From positions 1 through 32,752 of the forward strand of contig NZ_MAOC01000035.1 in NCBI RefSeq assembly GCF_001884135.1: a DNA stretch of 32,752 nt. Reading direction: 5' to 3'. This document shows, one piece after another, positions 7,145 through 15,196 of this stretch; the first letter of the stretch is position 1, and each line of letters begins with the position of its first letter. The translations under genes were made by a program, and so were the position numbers. Source of the stretch: Bacillus nitratireducens (lineage in GTDB: Bacteria; Bacillota; Bacilli; Bacillales; Bacillaceae_G). The notes under the pieces were generated by a model. That model ran no database searches and was not told where the DNA came from. It worked only from the letters and a program-made list of their open reading frames with translations.

Positions 7145-8323
7145 ATGTCAAAACAAATTGTCATCTTAGGCGCTGGTTATGGCGGTCTTCTTGCCGCTTT
7201 AAACGTACGTAAATATTACAGCAAATCAGAAGCACAAGTTACAGTGATTAACCAATACCCAACACACCAAATCATCACTGAACTACACCGCCTTGCAGCT
7301 GGTAACGTTGCTGAGCAAGCAATTGCAATGCCACTTACAAAGCTTTTCAAAGGCAAAGACATCGATCTTAAAATCGCAACAGTTGAGTCATTCTCAGTTG
7401 ATAGCAAAGAAATTAAACTAGCTGGTGGCACTACTTTATCTTACGATGCACTTGTAGTTGCTTTAGGAAGTAAAACTGCTTACTTCGGTATTCCAGGACT
7501 AGAAGAAAACAGCATGGTATTAAAATCTGCTGCTGATGCAAACAAAATCTACAAACACGTTGAAGACCGTATTCGTGAATACGCTAAAACGAAAAACGAA
7601 GCTGACGCTACAATCGTAATCGGTGGTGGCGGATTAACTGGTGTTGAGCTAGTTGGTGAGCTTGCTGACATTATGCCTAAACTTGCAAAAAGCCACGGCG
7701 TAAATCCAAAAGAAGTTAAACTTCTTCTTGTTGAAGCAGGTCCAAAAATCCTTCCAGTATTACCAGACCACTTAATCGAACGTGCAACTACTAGCCTAGA
7801 AGCACGCGGTGTTACATTCTTAACAGGTCTTCCTGTAACAAACGTTGCTGGCAATGAAATCGACTTAAAAGACGGTCAAAAACTTGTTGCTAACACATTC
7901 GTTTGGACAGGCGGCGTACAAGGTAACCCATTAATCGGTGAATCAGGTCTTGAAGTAAACCGTGGCCGTGCAACAGTTGATGCACACCTACAATCTACTT
8001 CTCACAAAGACGTATTCGTTGCTGGAGACAGCGCTGTTGTCTTTGCTGAAGACGGTCGTCCATACCCACCAACTGCACAGATCGCTTGGCAAATGGGTGA
8101 GTTAATTGGATACAACTTATACGCAGCACTAGAAGGCAAAGCATTCGAAGAGTTCGCACCTGTAAACTCTGGAACACTTGCTAGTCTAGGACGTAAAGAT
8201 GCTGTTGCTACAATCGGAGCAAGCAATACTCCACTTAAAGGTCTACCAGCATCATTAATGAAAGAAGCAAGTAACGTTCGCTACTTATCACACATTAAAG
8301 GTCTATTCAGCTTAGCTTACTAA
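7145..8323 (+). CDS. ndh: Type II NADH dehydrogenase
   Basis: A 392-residue FAD-containing NADH:menaquinone oxidoreductase that feeds electrons into the respiratory chain without pumping protons; it is a peripheral protein of the inner face of the membrane. Motifs: FAD-binding GAGYGG (residues 9-14), the HQIITELHRLAAG segment, the NADH-binding loop IGGGGLTGVELVGELAD in the middle, the FAD-contacting VFVAGDSA, and the AQIAWQMGELIGYNL quinone-site region. Length and C-terminus (KGLFSLAY) match B. subtilis Ndh closely. It is second in an operon with yjlC and ends at a strong terminator. The ribosome site GGGGGA is about 10 bases from the ATG. Confidence 0.96.
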   Translation: MSKQIVILGAGYGGLLAALNVRKYYSKSEAQVTVINQYPTHQIITELHRLAAGNVAEQAIAMPLTKLFKGKDIDLKIATVESFSVDSKEIKLAGGTTLSYDALVVALGSKTAYFGIPGLEENSMVLKSAADANKIYKHVEDRIREYAKTKNEADATIVIGGGGLTGVELVGELADIMPKLAKSHGVNPKEVKLLLVEAGPKILPVLPDHLIERATTSLEARGVTFLTGLPVTNVAGNEIDLKDGQKLVANTFVWTGGVQGNPLIGESGLEVNRGRATVDAHLQSTSHKDVFVAGDSAVVFAEDGRPYPPTAQIAWQMGELIGYNLYAALEGKAFEEFAPVNSGTLASLGRKDAVATIGASNTPLKGLPASLMKEASNVRYLSHIKGLFSLAY

Positions 8324-8332
8324 TCTGAATAT

Positions 8333-8370
8333 AAGCCCGAATCATGCCCTGCATGGTTCGGGCTATTTTT
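8333..8370 (+). terminator. Terminator of yjlC-ndh
   Basis: AGCCCGAATCATGC pairs with GCATGGTTCGGGCT (8334-8364, one G-U pair), followed by ATTTTTA. Confidence 0.9.
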
Positions 8371-8470
8371 ATCCGTAATTTTCTCTAATTTATTTATTCG
8401 GCAACAGAATCATATAACCCTCTTTAATTATCAAAATATACTGACTCTTTTATCTCAAAATTGTGTATAT

Positions 8471-8507
8471 GAAAAAAGCGGAAGTAGATATCTTCCCTAC
8501 TTCCGCT
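8471..8507 (-). terminator. Terminator of tyrS
   Basis: AGCGGAAGTAG/CTACTTCCGCT (8477-8507) forms an 11-bp stem; on the minus strand it runs into TTTTTTC. It lies 13 bases after the tyrS stop codon. Confidence 0.88.
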
Positions 8508-8519
8508 CTTTCACAAAAA

Positions 8520-9782
8520 CTATTCTCCCAATTTCACTAAGCTGTAGTTCTTCTTCCCTTTACGAATAATAATAAATCGTCCATCAAATGAATTTTCTAC
8601 AGTAACATCCGTAGCTACATCCGTTACTTTTTCACCATTCATAGATATAGCTCCATTATTAATGTCTTCACGTGCTTGTCTTCTAGATGGCTCAATCCCT
8701 AAATCAACTAGCCACTCTACGATATTTTTCTTCTCTTTTGAAGACTCAAATGTCGGCATCTCTTTAAAGCCTTGCTCAATTTCATCAGCTGTTAACGATT
8801 TAATATCTCCGCTAAATAACGCCGCTGTAATTTTCACAGCTTGCAAAAATGCCTCTTCTCCGTGAACGAATTTCGTCATTTCTTCCGCTAATACTTTTTG
8901 TGCTTCACGTTTATGAGGCTCTGTTTCTACCTTCGCTATCAATTCATCAATTCGCTCTTTCTGTAAGAACGTAAAGTATTTCAAGTATTTAATTACATCA
9001 CGGTCATCTGTATTCACCCAGAACTGGTAAAATTCAAACGGTGTTGTTTTTTCCGGATCAAGCCAAACCGCACCACCTGCTGATTTACCAAACTTCGTAC
9101 CATCTGATTTTAATAATAATGGAATCGTTAATCCAAATACTTTCGCTTCATGACCTTCTAACTTACGAATTAAATCTAAACCACTCGTAATATTTCCCCA
9201 TTGGTCACTACCACCAATTTGCAGTTGAACATCTTCTTTTGTGTATAAATGATGGAAATCCATCGCTTGCAAGATTTGGTACGTGAACTCTGTGAAAGAA
9301 ATTCCAGTGTCCAAACGACTTGCTACAATATCTTTTGCTAACATGCTATTTATGCTAAAGTTTTTGCCGTAATCACGTAAAAATTCGATAATGTTTATCT
9401 CATGTGTCCAGTCATAGTTATTTACCATCTTCACTTCGCTATTGCCGCCGAAATCAAATAGCTTTTTCATTTGTGCTGTTAACGCATCCACATTATGCTG
9501 GACTACTTCTAACGTTTGCAGTTGACGCTCTGATTGACGTCCACTCGGGTCACCAATTGTTCCTGTTGCCCCGCCAATTAAAATAACAGGATGATGACCA
9601 GCTAATTGGAATCTCTTCATCATCATAAACGGAATCAAATGTCCGATATGCATACTATCACCAGTCGGATCCACTCCGCAGTATAGTGAAATCTTTTTCT
9701 CTTCTACTAGCTCACGTAAACCTTCTTCGTCCGTTTGTTGATTAATGGCGCCGCGCCATTCTAATTCATCAATGATATTCAT
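8520..9782 (-). CDS. tyrS: Tyrosyl-tRNA synthetase
   Basis: A 420-residue class I aminoacyl-tRNA synthetase that charges tRNA-Tyr. The HIGH motif is at residues 45-48 (GDSMHIGHLI), GGSDQWGN contacts tyrosine, and KFGKS near residue 230 is the KMSKS-type loop. An S4-like RNA-binding domain occupies the last 70 residues (SRRQAREDINNGAISMNG). The length fits the bacterial TyrS-type enzyme. A T-box leader with a Tyr specifier lies upstream, so expression should rise when tRNA-Tyr is uncharged. AAAGGGGATGAC-type ribosome site precedes the ATG. Monocistronic. Confidence 0.97.
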   Translation of the reverse strand: MNIIDELEWRGAINQQTDEEGLRELVEEKKISLYCGVDPTGDSMHIGHLIPFMMMKRFQLAGHHPVILIGGATGTIGDPSGRQSERQLQTLEVVQHNVDALTAQMKKLFDFGGNSEVKMVNNYDWTHEINIIEFLRDYGKNFSINSMLAKDIVASRLDTGISFTEFTYQILQAMDFHHLYTKEDVQLQIGGSDQWGNITSGLDLIRKLEGHEAKVFGLTIPLLLKSDGTKFGKSAGGAVWLDPEKTTPFEFYQFWVNTDDRDVIKYLKYFTFLQKERIDELIAKVETEPHKREAQKVLAEEMTKFVHGEEAFLQAVKITAALFSGDIKSLTADEIEQGFKEMPTFESSKEKKNIVEWLVDLGIEPSRRQAREDINNGAISMNGEKVTDVATDVTVENSFDGRFIIIRKGKKNYSLVKLGE

Positions 9783-9811
9783 CTTTTGTCATCCCCTTTA
9801 TTTTTTGAAAA

Positions 9812-10062
9812 ACAAAAAGTCCCTATGTCTATGACATAGGGACGATTATTCACCGTGTTACCACCCAGTTTGTATAAATAGCATAGCTATTCATACCACT
9901 CTTAGCAATAATATCGATTGCCAATCCGCTTAGCATTACCTAAGATACTCCAGAGTGTAATTCACAAGTTTGTTTGTGCTAGGTTCCAGCACCCCTAGCT
10001 CTCTTTGATAACAGTGACAAACTGCTACTGGGCTCTTTCAACGTATATTATTTGTTAAATTA
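9812..10062 (-). promoter_or_regulatory. T-box riboswitch, tyrosine-specific
   Basis: Untranslated leader that senses uncharged tRNA-Tyr by transcription antitermination. On the minus strand the T-box TGGGTGGTAACACGG lies at 9853-9867. The terminator stem GTCCCTATGTC/GACATAGGGAC (9819-9843) with a TTTTTG tail lies next to it; the T-box can pair in the alternative antiterminator. The stem I features AGAGAG and GGTGCTGGAACC are present, and the expected specifier position reads UAC (Tyr) at 9957-9959 in a GAAUUACAC context. The assignment agrees with the downstream gene. Confidence 0.93.
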
Positions 10063-10068
10063 TTAGCC

Positions 10069-10097
10069 ATTATATTGAATTGAAAACAAAATGTCAA
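10069..10097 (-). promoter_or_regulatory. Consensus sigma-A promoter of tyrS
   Basis: TTGACA (10092-10097) and TATAAT (10069-10074), both exact, with a 17-bp spacer. Predicted transcription start is near 10062, giving a leader of about 280 nt that contains the whole T-box. Confidence 0.9.
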
Positions 10098-10154
10098 CAA
10101 TATCCAAATATTATTTCGAAATAATTCATACTTTATACGCTTTTTATTCAAAGA

Positions 10155-11072
10155 TTATTGTAGATCTTCTCCAATAATCCTTACTTCTCGCTCTAATTTC
10201 ACACCGAATTTCTCTTCAACAGTTTTTTGTACAAAATGAATTAAATCGATATAATCTTGTGCCGTTCCGTTATCAACATTCACCATAAATCCAGCGTGTT
10301 TTAAAGAAACCTCCACTCCGCCAATTCGCTTACCTTGCAGTCCTGAGTCTTGAATAAGCTTACCTGCAAAATTATTTGGTGGACGCTTAAATACACTACC
10401 ACATGAAGGATATTCTAACGGTTGTTTTGATTCACGCTTAAACGTTAAATCATCCATTTTTTCTTTAATTTCTTCACGCACACCTTCTTCAAGTTCAAAT
10501 CTCGCTTCAAGAATAATGTAATGGTTGTTCGCAAATACACTCTTACGATATCCAAATTCAAATGCTTCTTTCGTTAAAGTACGTAGCTCTCCATCACCTG
10601 TCATTACGACAGCTTCTGTTAATACAAACGAGACTTCACCGCCGTAAGCACCAGCATTCATATATAACGCTCCGCCAACTGAACCTGGAATACCACAAGC
10701 AAACTCAAGACCCGTTAAATTATGATCTAATGCAATACGTGATACATCAATAATTGCTGCACCACACTGTGCTACAATCGTCGTTCCTGTTACAGTAACA
10801 CCTGTAATATGAATTAAACTTACTGTGATCCCGCGAAGACCACCATCTTTAATAATAACATTCGATCCGTTTCCTAAAAACGTAACTGGAATATTATATT
10901 CGTTAGCATACTTTATCACTTCTTGAATCTCATCATAATTAGTAGGCGCAACAAATACATCTGCTTTCCCACCCACTTTAATGTGCGTATGATCTTTTAG
11001 CATTTCATCTTTCTTTACATGACCTTCAGGCAATACCGTACTTAAATATTTATAAACCTCTTGCATATTCAT
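10155..11072 (-). CDS. murB: UDP-N-acetylenolpyruvoylglucosamine reductase
   Basis: A 305-residue FAD/NADPH enzyme that reduces UDP-GlcNAc-enolpyruvate to UDP-MurNAc in peptidoglycan synthesis. FAD-binding type 4 domain: [48 protein letters not shown]. The C-terminal domain has YRKSVF and [10 protein letters not shown], whose Ser donates a proton, then [14 protein letters not shown] and HAGFMVN. B. cereus group genomes usually have a second murB in the division cluster; this stand-alone copy is the other paralogue. GAGG lies 10 bases before the ATG. No classical terminator is seen before tyrS's promoter. Confidence 0.95.
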   Translation of the reverse strand: MNMQEVYKYLSTVLPEGHVKKDEMLKDHTHIKVGGKADVFVAPTNYDEIQEVIKYANEYNIPVTFLGNGSNVIIKDGGLRGITVSLIHITGVTVTGTTIVAQCGAAIIDVSRIALDHNLTGLEFACGIPGSVGGALYMNAGAYGGEVSFVLTEAVVMTGDGELRTLTKEAFEFGYRKSVFANNHYIILEARFELEEGVREEIKEKMDDLTFKRESKQPLEYPSCGSVFKRPPNNFAGKLIQDSGLQGKRIGGVEVSLKHAGFMVNVDNGTAQDYIDLIHFVQKTVEEKFGVKLEREVRIIGEDLQ

Positions 11073-11100
11073 TTTACGATTCCTCTATTTCTATAATCTT

Positions 11101-11121
11101 TTTATCCCGCTAGCAACGGGC
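11101..11121 (-). repeat. Possible bcr-type repeat remnant before murB
   Basis: TTTATCCCGC-TAGC-AACGGGC on the plus strand matches the end of the complete bcr1-like element at 18129-18285 (TTTATCCCGC-ATT-AACGGGC). Beyond this terminal hairpin the sequence diverges. In both places the element end lies just upstream of a gene's ribosome site. It could be another bcr family or chance. Confidence 0.4.
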
Positions 11122-11139
11122 CCATAATATCCCCACATA

Positions 11140-11364
11140 AAAAATGCAATACAAATCAAAAGCTAAAGTGGTGGATACAGTGTACCTAAAATCAATTCGA
11201 GACACCTATAAACCTCTTAAATTATAAGAGGTGCCATTCATATTAAAATATATATCGCATAATAAAGCAACCCAAATGGGCTACTAAACTCGACATGTAA
11301 CCATATAGACAACAATTTGTAAAATATATAGGTTTTACAAAGCAATATCCTTCAGTATCTTACT
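11140..11364. other. Gene-free stretch with small hairpins
   Basis: No ORF with a ribosome site is seen on either strand. Structures present: ACCTCTTA/TAAGAGGT (11212-11232, 5-base loop) and a CCCA/TGGG hairpin near 11267-11286. The segment GTGGTGGATACAGTGTACC (about 11167-11185) has the look of an insertion-sequence end, but no partner end or transposase is present. The plus-strand terminator at 11365 has no plus-strand gene in front of it, so an unrecognised small RNA or a decayed gene is possible. Confidence 0.3.
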
Positions 11365-11396
11365 ATACCACACGAAAAGGAAGTGGTATTTTTTTG
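11365..11396 (+). terminator. Orphan plus-strand terminator
   Basis: ATACCAC and GTGGTAT (7-bp stem, 11-base loop) followed by TTTTTTT. The nearest upstream gene on this strand is ndh, 3 kb away and already terminated. Confidence 0.7.
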
Positions 11397-11420
11397 TAAT
11401 CTTTACTTTATTTTCTTCAA

Positions 11421-11454
11421 TAAAAAAAGATGCTCTTACCTACGTAAGAGCATC
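11421..11454 (-). terminator. Second minus-strand terminator behind the SET gene
   Basis: GATGCTCTTAC/GTAAGAGCATC (11429-11454) with a 4-base loop; on the minus strand it is followed by TTTTTTT. It backs up the hairpin at 11538. No gene is apparent between the two. Confidence 0.75.
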
Positions 11455-11537
11455 CCTTTCATTTCTTTTTAACTAATTTTATCTCATCCACCTTCCTTTC
11501 ACTTATTAGATAATCCGCGATACCTTTTATTTCATAC

Positions 11538-11570
11538 AAAAGAGCACATCCAACAGAATGTGCTCTTTTT
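11538..11570. terminator. Terminator of the SET-domain gene
   Basis: AAAAGAGCACAT and ATGTGCTCTTTT form a perfect 12-bp stem with a 9-base loop, 12 bases after the SET stop codon. T-rich flanks exist on both strands. Confidence 0.82.
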
Positions 11571-11582
11571 ATACTCTTTAAT

Positions 11583-11978
11583 TTATTTTTCGTTCTCTTC
11601 TTTTTCCTTATCAAACCATAACAGCTCATCATCATCAACTTCACCATTATAATTGATTAGAATCTCTTCTCCCGCTTTTATATCTTTGTAAGCAAAGAAG
11701 TTAAACGTATGATTCTCAAAGACAATATCATACGTTGCATTCGGCTTATATGAATGATTAAATAACATGCCGTATCCTAAAAGGAATGCTGTATGATTTA
11801 CCCCATACTCAAATGCGTAGTCAGCAAGTAACGTTTTCTCAATGTGTTCATGCTGTTCATTCGGATAAGAGATAACTGGTGCTGAGTGTATCAACTCACC
11901 CTTTTTAATATCACGAGTTGCAAATACACCTCTATTAAATTCTCCATCACTAAGTTCAGAAGTCTTAACTTCAATCAT
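11583..11978 (-). CDS. SET-domain protein (putative lysine methyltransferase)
   Basis: A 131-residue protein consisting almost only of a compact SET domain, the SAM-dependent lysine methyltransferase fold. Motifs in order: RGVFATRDIKKGE (N-terminal SET strand), GYGMLFNHSYKPNA with the NHS motif that binds SAM, and DIKAGEEILINYNGE near the C-terminus, which contributes to the knot and the active site. It lacks the pre- and post-SET cysteine clusters of eukaryotic enzymes. The target is unknown. The ATG at 11978 is preferred over the upstream GTG (11987) because AGGTG is 6 bases before it and overlaps the GTG. Monocistronic. Confidence 0.85.
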   Translation of the reverse strand: MIEVKTSELSDGEFNRGVFATRDIKKGELIHSAPVISYPNEQHEHIEKTLLADYAFEYGVNHTAFLLGYGMLFNHSYKPNATYDIVFENHTFNFFAYKDIKAGEEILINYNGEVDDDELLWFDKEKEENEK

Positions 11979-12070
11979 ATGCGTCACCTATATATTTCTT
12001 TCTTCGAAGTATTTTTCTCCTTAAGCTTGGCAGAAAACGAAGAGAAAAGCAATTAAATTCCTACCAAGTA

Positions 12071-12097
12071 TAAAAAGAGCACATTATTTGTACTCTT
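12071..12097 (-). terminator. Probable terminator of the EEP gene
   Basis: AAGAG-C-ACA and TGT-A-CTCTT (one mismatch) with TTTTTA on the minus strand, about 85 bases after the EEP stop codon. A second inverted repeat AGAATATCTT/AAGATATTCT (12119-12161) lies between but has no T-run. Confidence 0.5.
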
Positions 12098-12180
12098 CTT
12101 AGGTGATATTATTTTTCTAGAATATCTTATAACGACAACTTCACCTGTTAGAAGATATTCTATGAAGCCCCACGTATCAA

Positions 12181-13242
12181 TTACTTCAATTTAAATACCG
12201 CACTAACTGGGTTATGATCACTGTTTTCAAACTTTAAGTCTTTCCCTTGTACATTTACAATTTCAACATTCGGCGAAACGATAAAGCCATCAATAATAGT
12301 GACAAAGTTTTCACCTTCCACATATTTCTTCACATCATCCCTTACCGTCATAACAGATGGATCTACAGCCCATTGGAATCCTCCATCGGCGAAGTCCTTC
12401 GGTAACTCTACTAGCCATTCAGGACGCTCTTTCACAAACTTAGGATCACTTAGTTGGACATTAGAAAGTAACTGGTTCCAATCTCCACCTAATATTACGT
12501 AATCACCGTTTTGATAACACTTGTTCATATATTCTTTTAAATACTCTGCTTGTTGCTTTCTAATTTTACCGCCCTCATCATAAGCAGATAAATGTATGTT
12601 TACGAGCCTAACATACTTCCCATTATCAACAGGGATTTTATGTTCAACAATCGCACGATCTAAATCGAATAAACGCTTCGGCCAAGGCTCCATTCCTGGT
12701 AGTTGGAACCGCGTTGCTGTTTGAACTGTATATTTAGAAAATGTACTTAATCCACCCTCAGCATATCCCATCGGCTTTGTGACTGGGACAGGAACCCACT
12801 TAGTATCGTAGTTCTTCCCAAATGACGAAGCATAATTAGGTAATCCTTTTTTCAAAAACTCATGTTCATTTACATCAAATGATCGGTGGGATTTTATATC
12901 AACTTCTTGCAATAACGTAAAATCACTATTCTCATTTTGTAAAAATGAAAGCATCTTCTTTAAGTTTACTTCAGTCTGTTCTTTACTACTCGAACCAGAA
13001 CCCTTTCCTCCGTCCATAAAGAAGTCTTGTTCCTTATCTAATCCAGCGTACCCAATATTAAATGTTGTAACTTTAAATTCATTTCCTGGCTGCAGTACGC
13101 GCTCTTTGTTGTTTTCAACCTTTACGTCTAAAACATTCGCTGGCTGTTCTTTTGTAAGTGTCATATAAGCTAAAAAGCCACCTAGAATACCAGCTATTAT
13201 TAAAATAAATGTTAATACTATTTTTAAAAATTTCTTCAACAT
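12181..13242 (-). CDS. Membrane-anchored endonuclease/exonuclease/phosphatase-family protein
   Basis: A 353-residue protein with one N-terminal membrane segment (about residues 6-28) and an extracytoplasmic EEP-fold domain. Metal and catalytic motifs are in order: TFNIGYAG, LLQEVD (metal Glu), VNIHLSAY (catalytic His), GGDWNQ (Asp/Asn), IIDGFIVS and the final SDHNPV (Asp/His pair). The family includes sphingomyelinases, DNases and inositol phosphatases. This one is anchored rather than secreted and lacks the B. cereus sphingomyelinase look, so its substrate (lipid, nucleic acid or sugar phosphate) is open. Ribosome site AAAGGGG is placed about 5 bases before the ATG. Confidence 0.85.
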   Translation of the reverse strand: MLKKFLKIVLTFILIIAGILGGFLAYMTLTKEQPANVLDVKVENNKERVLQPGNEFKVTTFNIGYAGLDKEQDFFMDGGKGSGSSSKEQTEVNLKKMLSFLQNENSDFTLLQEVDIKSHRSFDVNEHEFLKKGLPNYASSFGKNYDTKWVPVPVTKPMGYAEGGLSTFSKYTVQTATRFQLPGMEPWPKRLFDLDRAIVEHKIPVDNGKYVRLVNIHLSAYDEGGKIRKQQAEYLKEYMNKCYQNGDYVILGGDWNQLLSNVQLSDPKFVKERPEWLVELPKDFADGGFQWAVDPSVMTVRDDVKKYVEGENFVTIIDGFIVSPNVEIVNVQGKDLKFENSDHNPVSAVFKLK

Positions 13243-13545
13243 ACATGACCCCTTTTTGTTAAATAATATTTTATTTTTCTGTATTTTCAGTCAAATAAAG
13301 ATAGATTAAAGACACAAGAAATATTTTACCATAAAGAAAACTTGATATCATTATATTTAGCTAATAAATAATCGTTGTATCCCTCATTGCAATTATCTTA
13401 AAATTCAATCATAGCATTTAAGAAGGCACGACTGTAACGTAATTACACTTTCGGAGAATATAACAAATCCTACTTTCTGAACTTTTCATTAACATATTTA
13501 TTGGTAATCCAAAATAATATTTAGTACACTATAAAGTGAACTTAT
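13243..13545. other. Intergenic region, promoter of crcB operon only
   Basis: No gene is seen. A possible promoter for the riboswitch transcript is TTGGTA (13501-13506) with TACACT (13525-13530), 18 bp apart, giving a start a few bases before the aptamer. No clear promoter for the EEP gene on the other strand. Confidence 0.35.
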
Positions 13546-13624
13546 AGGCGATGGAGTTCGCCATAACTGCTATGTAGCTAATGACTCCTACCAGTATGAC
13601 TACTGGTAGGAGTCTATTTTTTTT
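13546..13624 (+). promoter_or_regulatory. Fluoride riboswitch (crcB motif) with terminator
   Basis: The aptamer reads AGGCGATGGAGTTCGCCATA, then a variable loop, then TAGCTAATGACTCCTACC, matching the crcB RNA consensus. Its 3' part overlaps the left arm of a strong terminator: GACTCCTACCAGTA/TACTGGTAGGAGTC (13583-13614) followed by TATTTTTTTT. Fluoride binding stabilises the aptamer pseudoknot and prevents the terminator from forming. Both downstream genes encode fluoride channels, which confirms the assignment. Confidence 0.96.
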
Positions 13625-13651
13625 GAGTAAACTATTAGAGAGGTGAAGAAA

Positions 13652-14056
13652 TTGAAATATATTATTGTTGGCATAGCCGGTATATTAGGAGCTCTTTCCC
13701 GTTATTACTTAGGTTTTACTATCGATACGATTTGGCATCATTCATTACCAATTGCTACATTAACGATTAACTTAATTGGCTGTTTCTTACTCGCTTTGTT
13801 GACCACCTATATCGCTCGGTTAAACGTCTTATCTTCTGAAGTTATTACAGGGATTGGAACTGGGTTTATCGGTTCATTTACGACCTTTTCAACATTCAGC
13901 GTCGAAACTGTACAGTTAATCAATCACTCACATTTTGGTGTCGCATTTTTATATGTATCATGTAGTATGCTAGGCGGTCTAATGATGTCTTTGCTTGGCT
14001 ATACACTTGGAGATTTTTTACTACAAAAACACCTTGAGGAAGGTGAACCATCATGA
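13652..14056 (+). CDS. crcB1: Fluoride channel subunit CrcB/Fluc 1
   Basis: A 134-residue four-helix membrane protein that exports fluoride as part of a dual-topology dimer. Family motifs: [12 protein letters not shown] (N-terminal), [12 protein letters not shown] with the Asn of the pore, and [17 protein letters not shown] with the central sodium-site and phenylalanine-box region. Start: a GTG at 13643 overlaps the ribosome site, whereas GAGGTGA is spaced 8 bases before the TTG at 13652, so TTG is preferred; a GTG start would add three residues. It is followed by crcB2 with a 4-bp overlap and controlled by the riboswitch. Confidence 0.92.
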   Translation: MKYIIVGIAGILGALSRYYLGFTIDTIWHHSLPIATLTINLIGCFLLALLTTYIARLNVLSSEVITGIGTGFIGSFTTFSTFSVETVQLINHSHFGVAFLYVSCSMLGGLMMSLLGYTLGDFLLQKHLEEGEPS

Positions 14057-14409
14057 TTAATGCTTTATTAGTAGCAACAGGAGGATTCTTCGGTGCTATT
14101 ACACGGTTTGCAATTAGTAATTGGTTTAAAGAAAGAAATAAAACTTCATTTCCAATTGCTACATTCCTCATTAATATAACGGGAGCATTTTTACTCGGAT
14201 ATATAATTGGAACTGGGATAACTACAAGCTGGAAACTATTATTAGGCACAGGATTTATGGGGGCCTTCACTACATTTTCAACGTTTAAATTAGAATCTGT
14301 TCAGCTTTTTAAGAATAAAAAATTCGGCATACTACTTCTATACTTAAGTGCTACTTATATAATCGGTATCACATTCGCATTCCTTGGGGTGAAATTAGGC
14401 GGAATATAA
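14053..14409 (+). CDS. crcB2: Fluoride channel subunit CrcB/Fluc 2
   Basis: A 118-residue partner of crcB1, translationally coupled by ATGA overlap. Motifs: [32 protein letters not shown] and [19 protein letters not shown]. Tandem crcB genes in Firmicutes commonly form heterodimeric Fluc channels with the two subunits inserted in opposite orientations. Consistent with this, charged residues are spread differently in the loops of the two proteins. Ends at the hairpin at 14411. Confidence 0.94.
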   Translation: MINALLVATGGFFGAITRFAISNWFKERNKTSFPIATFLINITGAFLLGYIIGTGITTSWKLLLGTGFMGAFTTFSTFKLESVQLFKNKKFGILLLYLSATYIIGITFAFLGVKLGGI

Positions 14410-14410
14410 A

Positions 14411-14442
14411 AAAGAAAGCGACGCTTATCATTCGCTTTCTTT
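14411..14442. terminator. Bidirectional terminator of crcB2 and the convergent small gene
   Basis: AAAGAAAGCGA/TCGCTTTCTTT, 11-bp stem with 10-base loop. T-rich tail on the minus strand (TTTTTT) and TTTC on the plus strand. Confidence 0.8.
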
Positions 14443-14681
14443 CATAAAAAGTATGTTGCCCCATATGGAATTGAAAATAAACCAGCTGGATACACATCAT
14501 AATGTATACTTTGCACAGGAAGCTGTGAATACGACATATACTGGCTCTGAATCATTTGCGCTACTTGTGCTTGTTGCTGCATTTGAATAGCCTGATGCAC
14601 TGCCTGAATTGTCATCTGTGCCCCGGCCAATGTAATAGCTGGCCCTACTTGCCTTCCAGTGTAAAAATAATGGTTCATCAT
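14442..14681 (-). CDS. Small Gln/Tyr-rich hypothetical protein
   Basis: A 79-residue protein I do not recognise. It has no signal peptide or membrane helix; the middle (about residues 24-50) is a Gln/Met-rich helix (AIQMQQQAQVAQMIQSQYM), and the C-terminus is Tyr/Pro-rich (HYDVYPAGLFSIPYGATYFL). Such Tyr/Gln composition is seen in some spore coat-associated proteins of bacilli, but this is only a compositional hint. Two tandem ATGs (14681, 14678) are possible starts and the ribosome site (AGTGAG) is weak. Its stop overlaps the convergent terminator of crcB2. Confidence 0.6.
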   Translation of the reverse strand: MMNHYFYTGRQVGPAITLAGAQMTIQAVHQAIQMQQQAQVAQMIQSQYMSYSQLPVQSIHYDVYPAGLFSIPYGATYFL

Positions 14682-14740
14682 TATTCAGCTCACTTTTTAT
14701 TTTTCTTCCCTATCGTATGTTTCTATTTCATAGTAAGTGT

Positions 14741-14814
14741 TTTATCCCGATTGGTGAAAGCTAATAATCAGTAGAGAATGAACAAAACCCCCACTGATTA
14801 AAGTTTCACTGTAT
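14741..14814 (-). repeat. Internally deleted bcr1-like element
   Basis: A 64-bp element (14746-14809) flanked by TTTAT and TGTAT. Its ends match the complete copy at 18129-18285 in inverse orientation: CCCG at one end, and ACTGATTAAAGTTTCAC at the other. The CCCG is joined directly to ATTGGT, so the roughly 85 bp between two CCCG motifs of the full element have been lost, consistent with recombination at the 4-bp repeat. The element abuts the stop codon of the 69-residue gene. AATCAGT/ACTGATT still forms a hairpin. Confidence 0.75.
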
Positions 14815-15024
14815 CTATTGCTGTTTCTTCAACTTTGAAGTAATAAATCCAAATAGCGACACACCAATACCACTAAAGAACAGTAAATAACTTATTGGTA
14901 CTAGGAAAAAGAAAGGTTCTACAAGCAAACCATTTTCCTCCACTTTACTAGTTGCACCATGTATTAATAAACAAGTAACTCCTAACGATATCAGTACGAT
15001 AGCTACTAAATATTTGTTTTTCAT
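14815..15024 (-). CDS. Small membrane protein, DUF3955-like
   Basis: A 69-residue protein with two predicted membrane helices (about 5-22 and 38-61) joined by a short loop reading SKVEENGLLVEPFFFLVPI. The pattern of an acidic residue, G-LVEPFF-L-PI between two helices matches the DUF3955 family of unknown function. AAAGGAG is 9 bases before the ATG. It is monocistronic, and the truncated bcr1-like repeat directly follows its stop, where the repeat's hairpin might act as a weak 3' end. Confidence 0.75.
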   Translation of the reverse strand: MKNKYLVAIVLISLGVTCLLIHGATSKVEENGLLVEPFFFLVPISYLLFFSGIGVSLFGFITSKLKKQQ

Positions 15025-15157
15025 AATATATTCTCCTTTAACTTCACAATTAATTTTTTATATTCCTTCGACTACCATCATAATAAGCCCCGCCACATTA
15101 TAAATCAACAATTTTTTATTGTTTTACGATAAACAGTTATTGATTTGTATAACAAAA

Positions 15158-15186
15158 AGGCTATAGACAATCATTGTCTATAGCCT
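15158..15186 (-). terminator. Terminator of speG
   Basis: GGCTATAGACAAT/ATTGTCTATAGCC, a perfect 13-bp stem (14 with flanking A/T), followed on the minus strand by TTTTTG. Confidence 0.88.
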
Positions 15187-15196
15187 CTTCACTCAA

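Noticed and set aside
11459-11647. Minus-strand ORF of 62 codons overlapping the SET gene
   Set aside because: It begins inside the SET gene in another frame, has no ribosome site, and runs through the SET gene's terminator.
12119-12161. Inverted repeat AGAATATCTT/AAGATATTCT as a terminator of the EEP gene
   Set aside because: The loop is 23 bases and no T-run follows on either strand; the hairpin at 12071-12097 is better.
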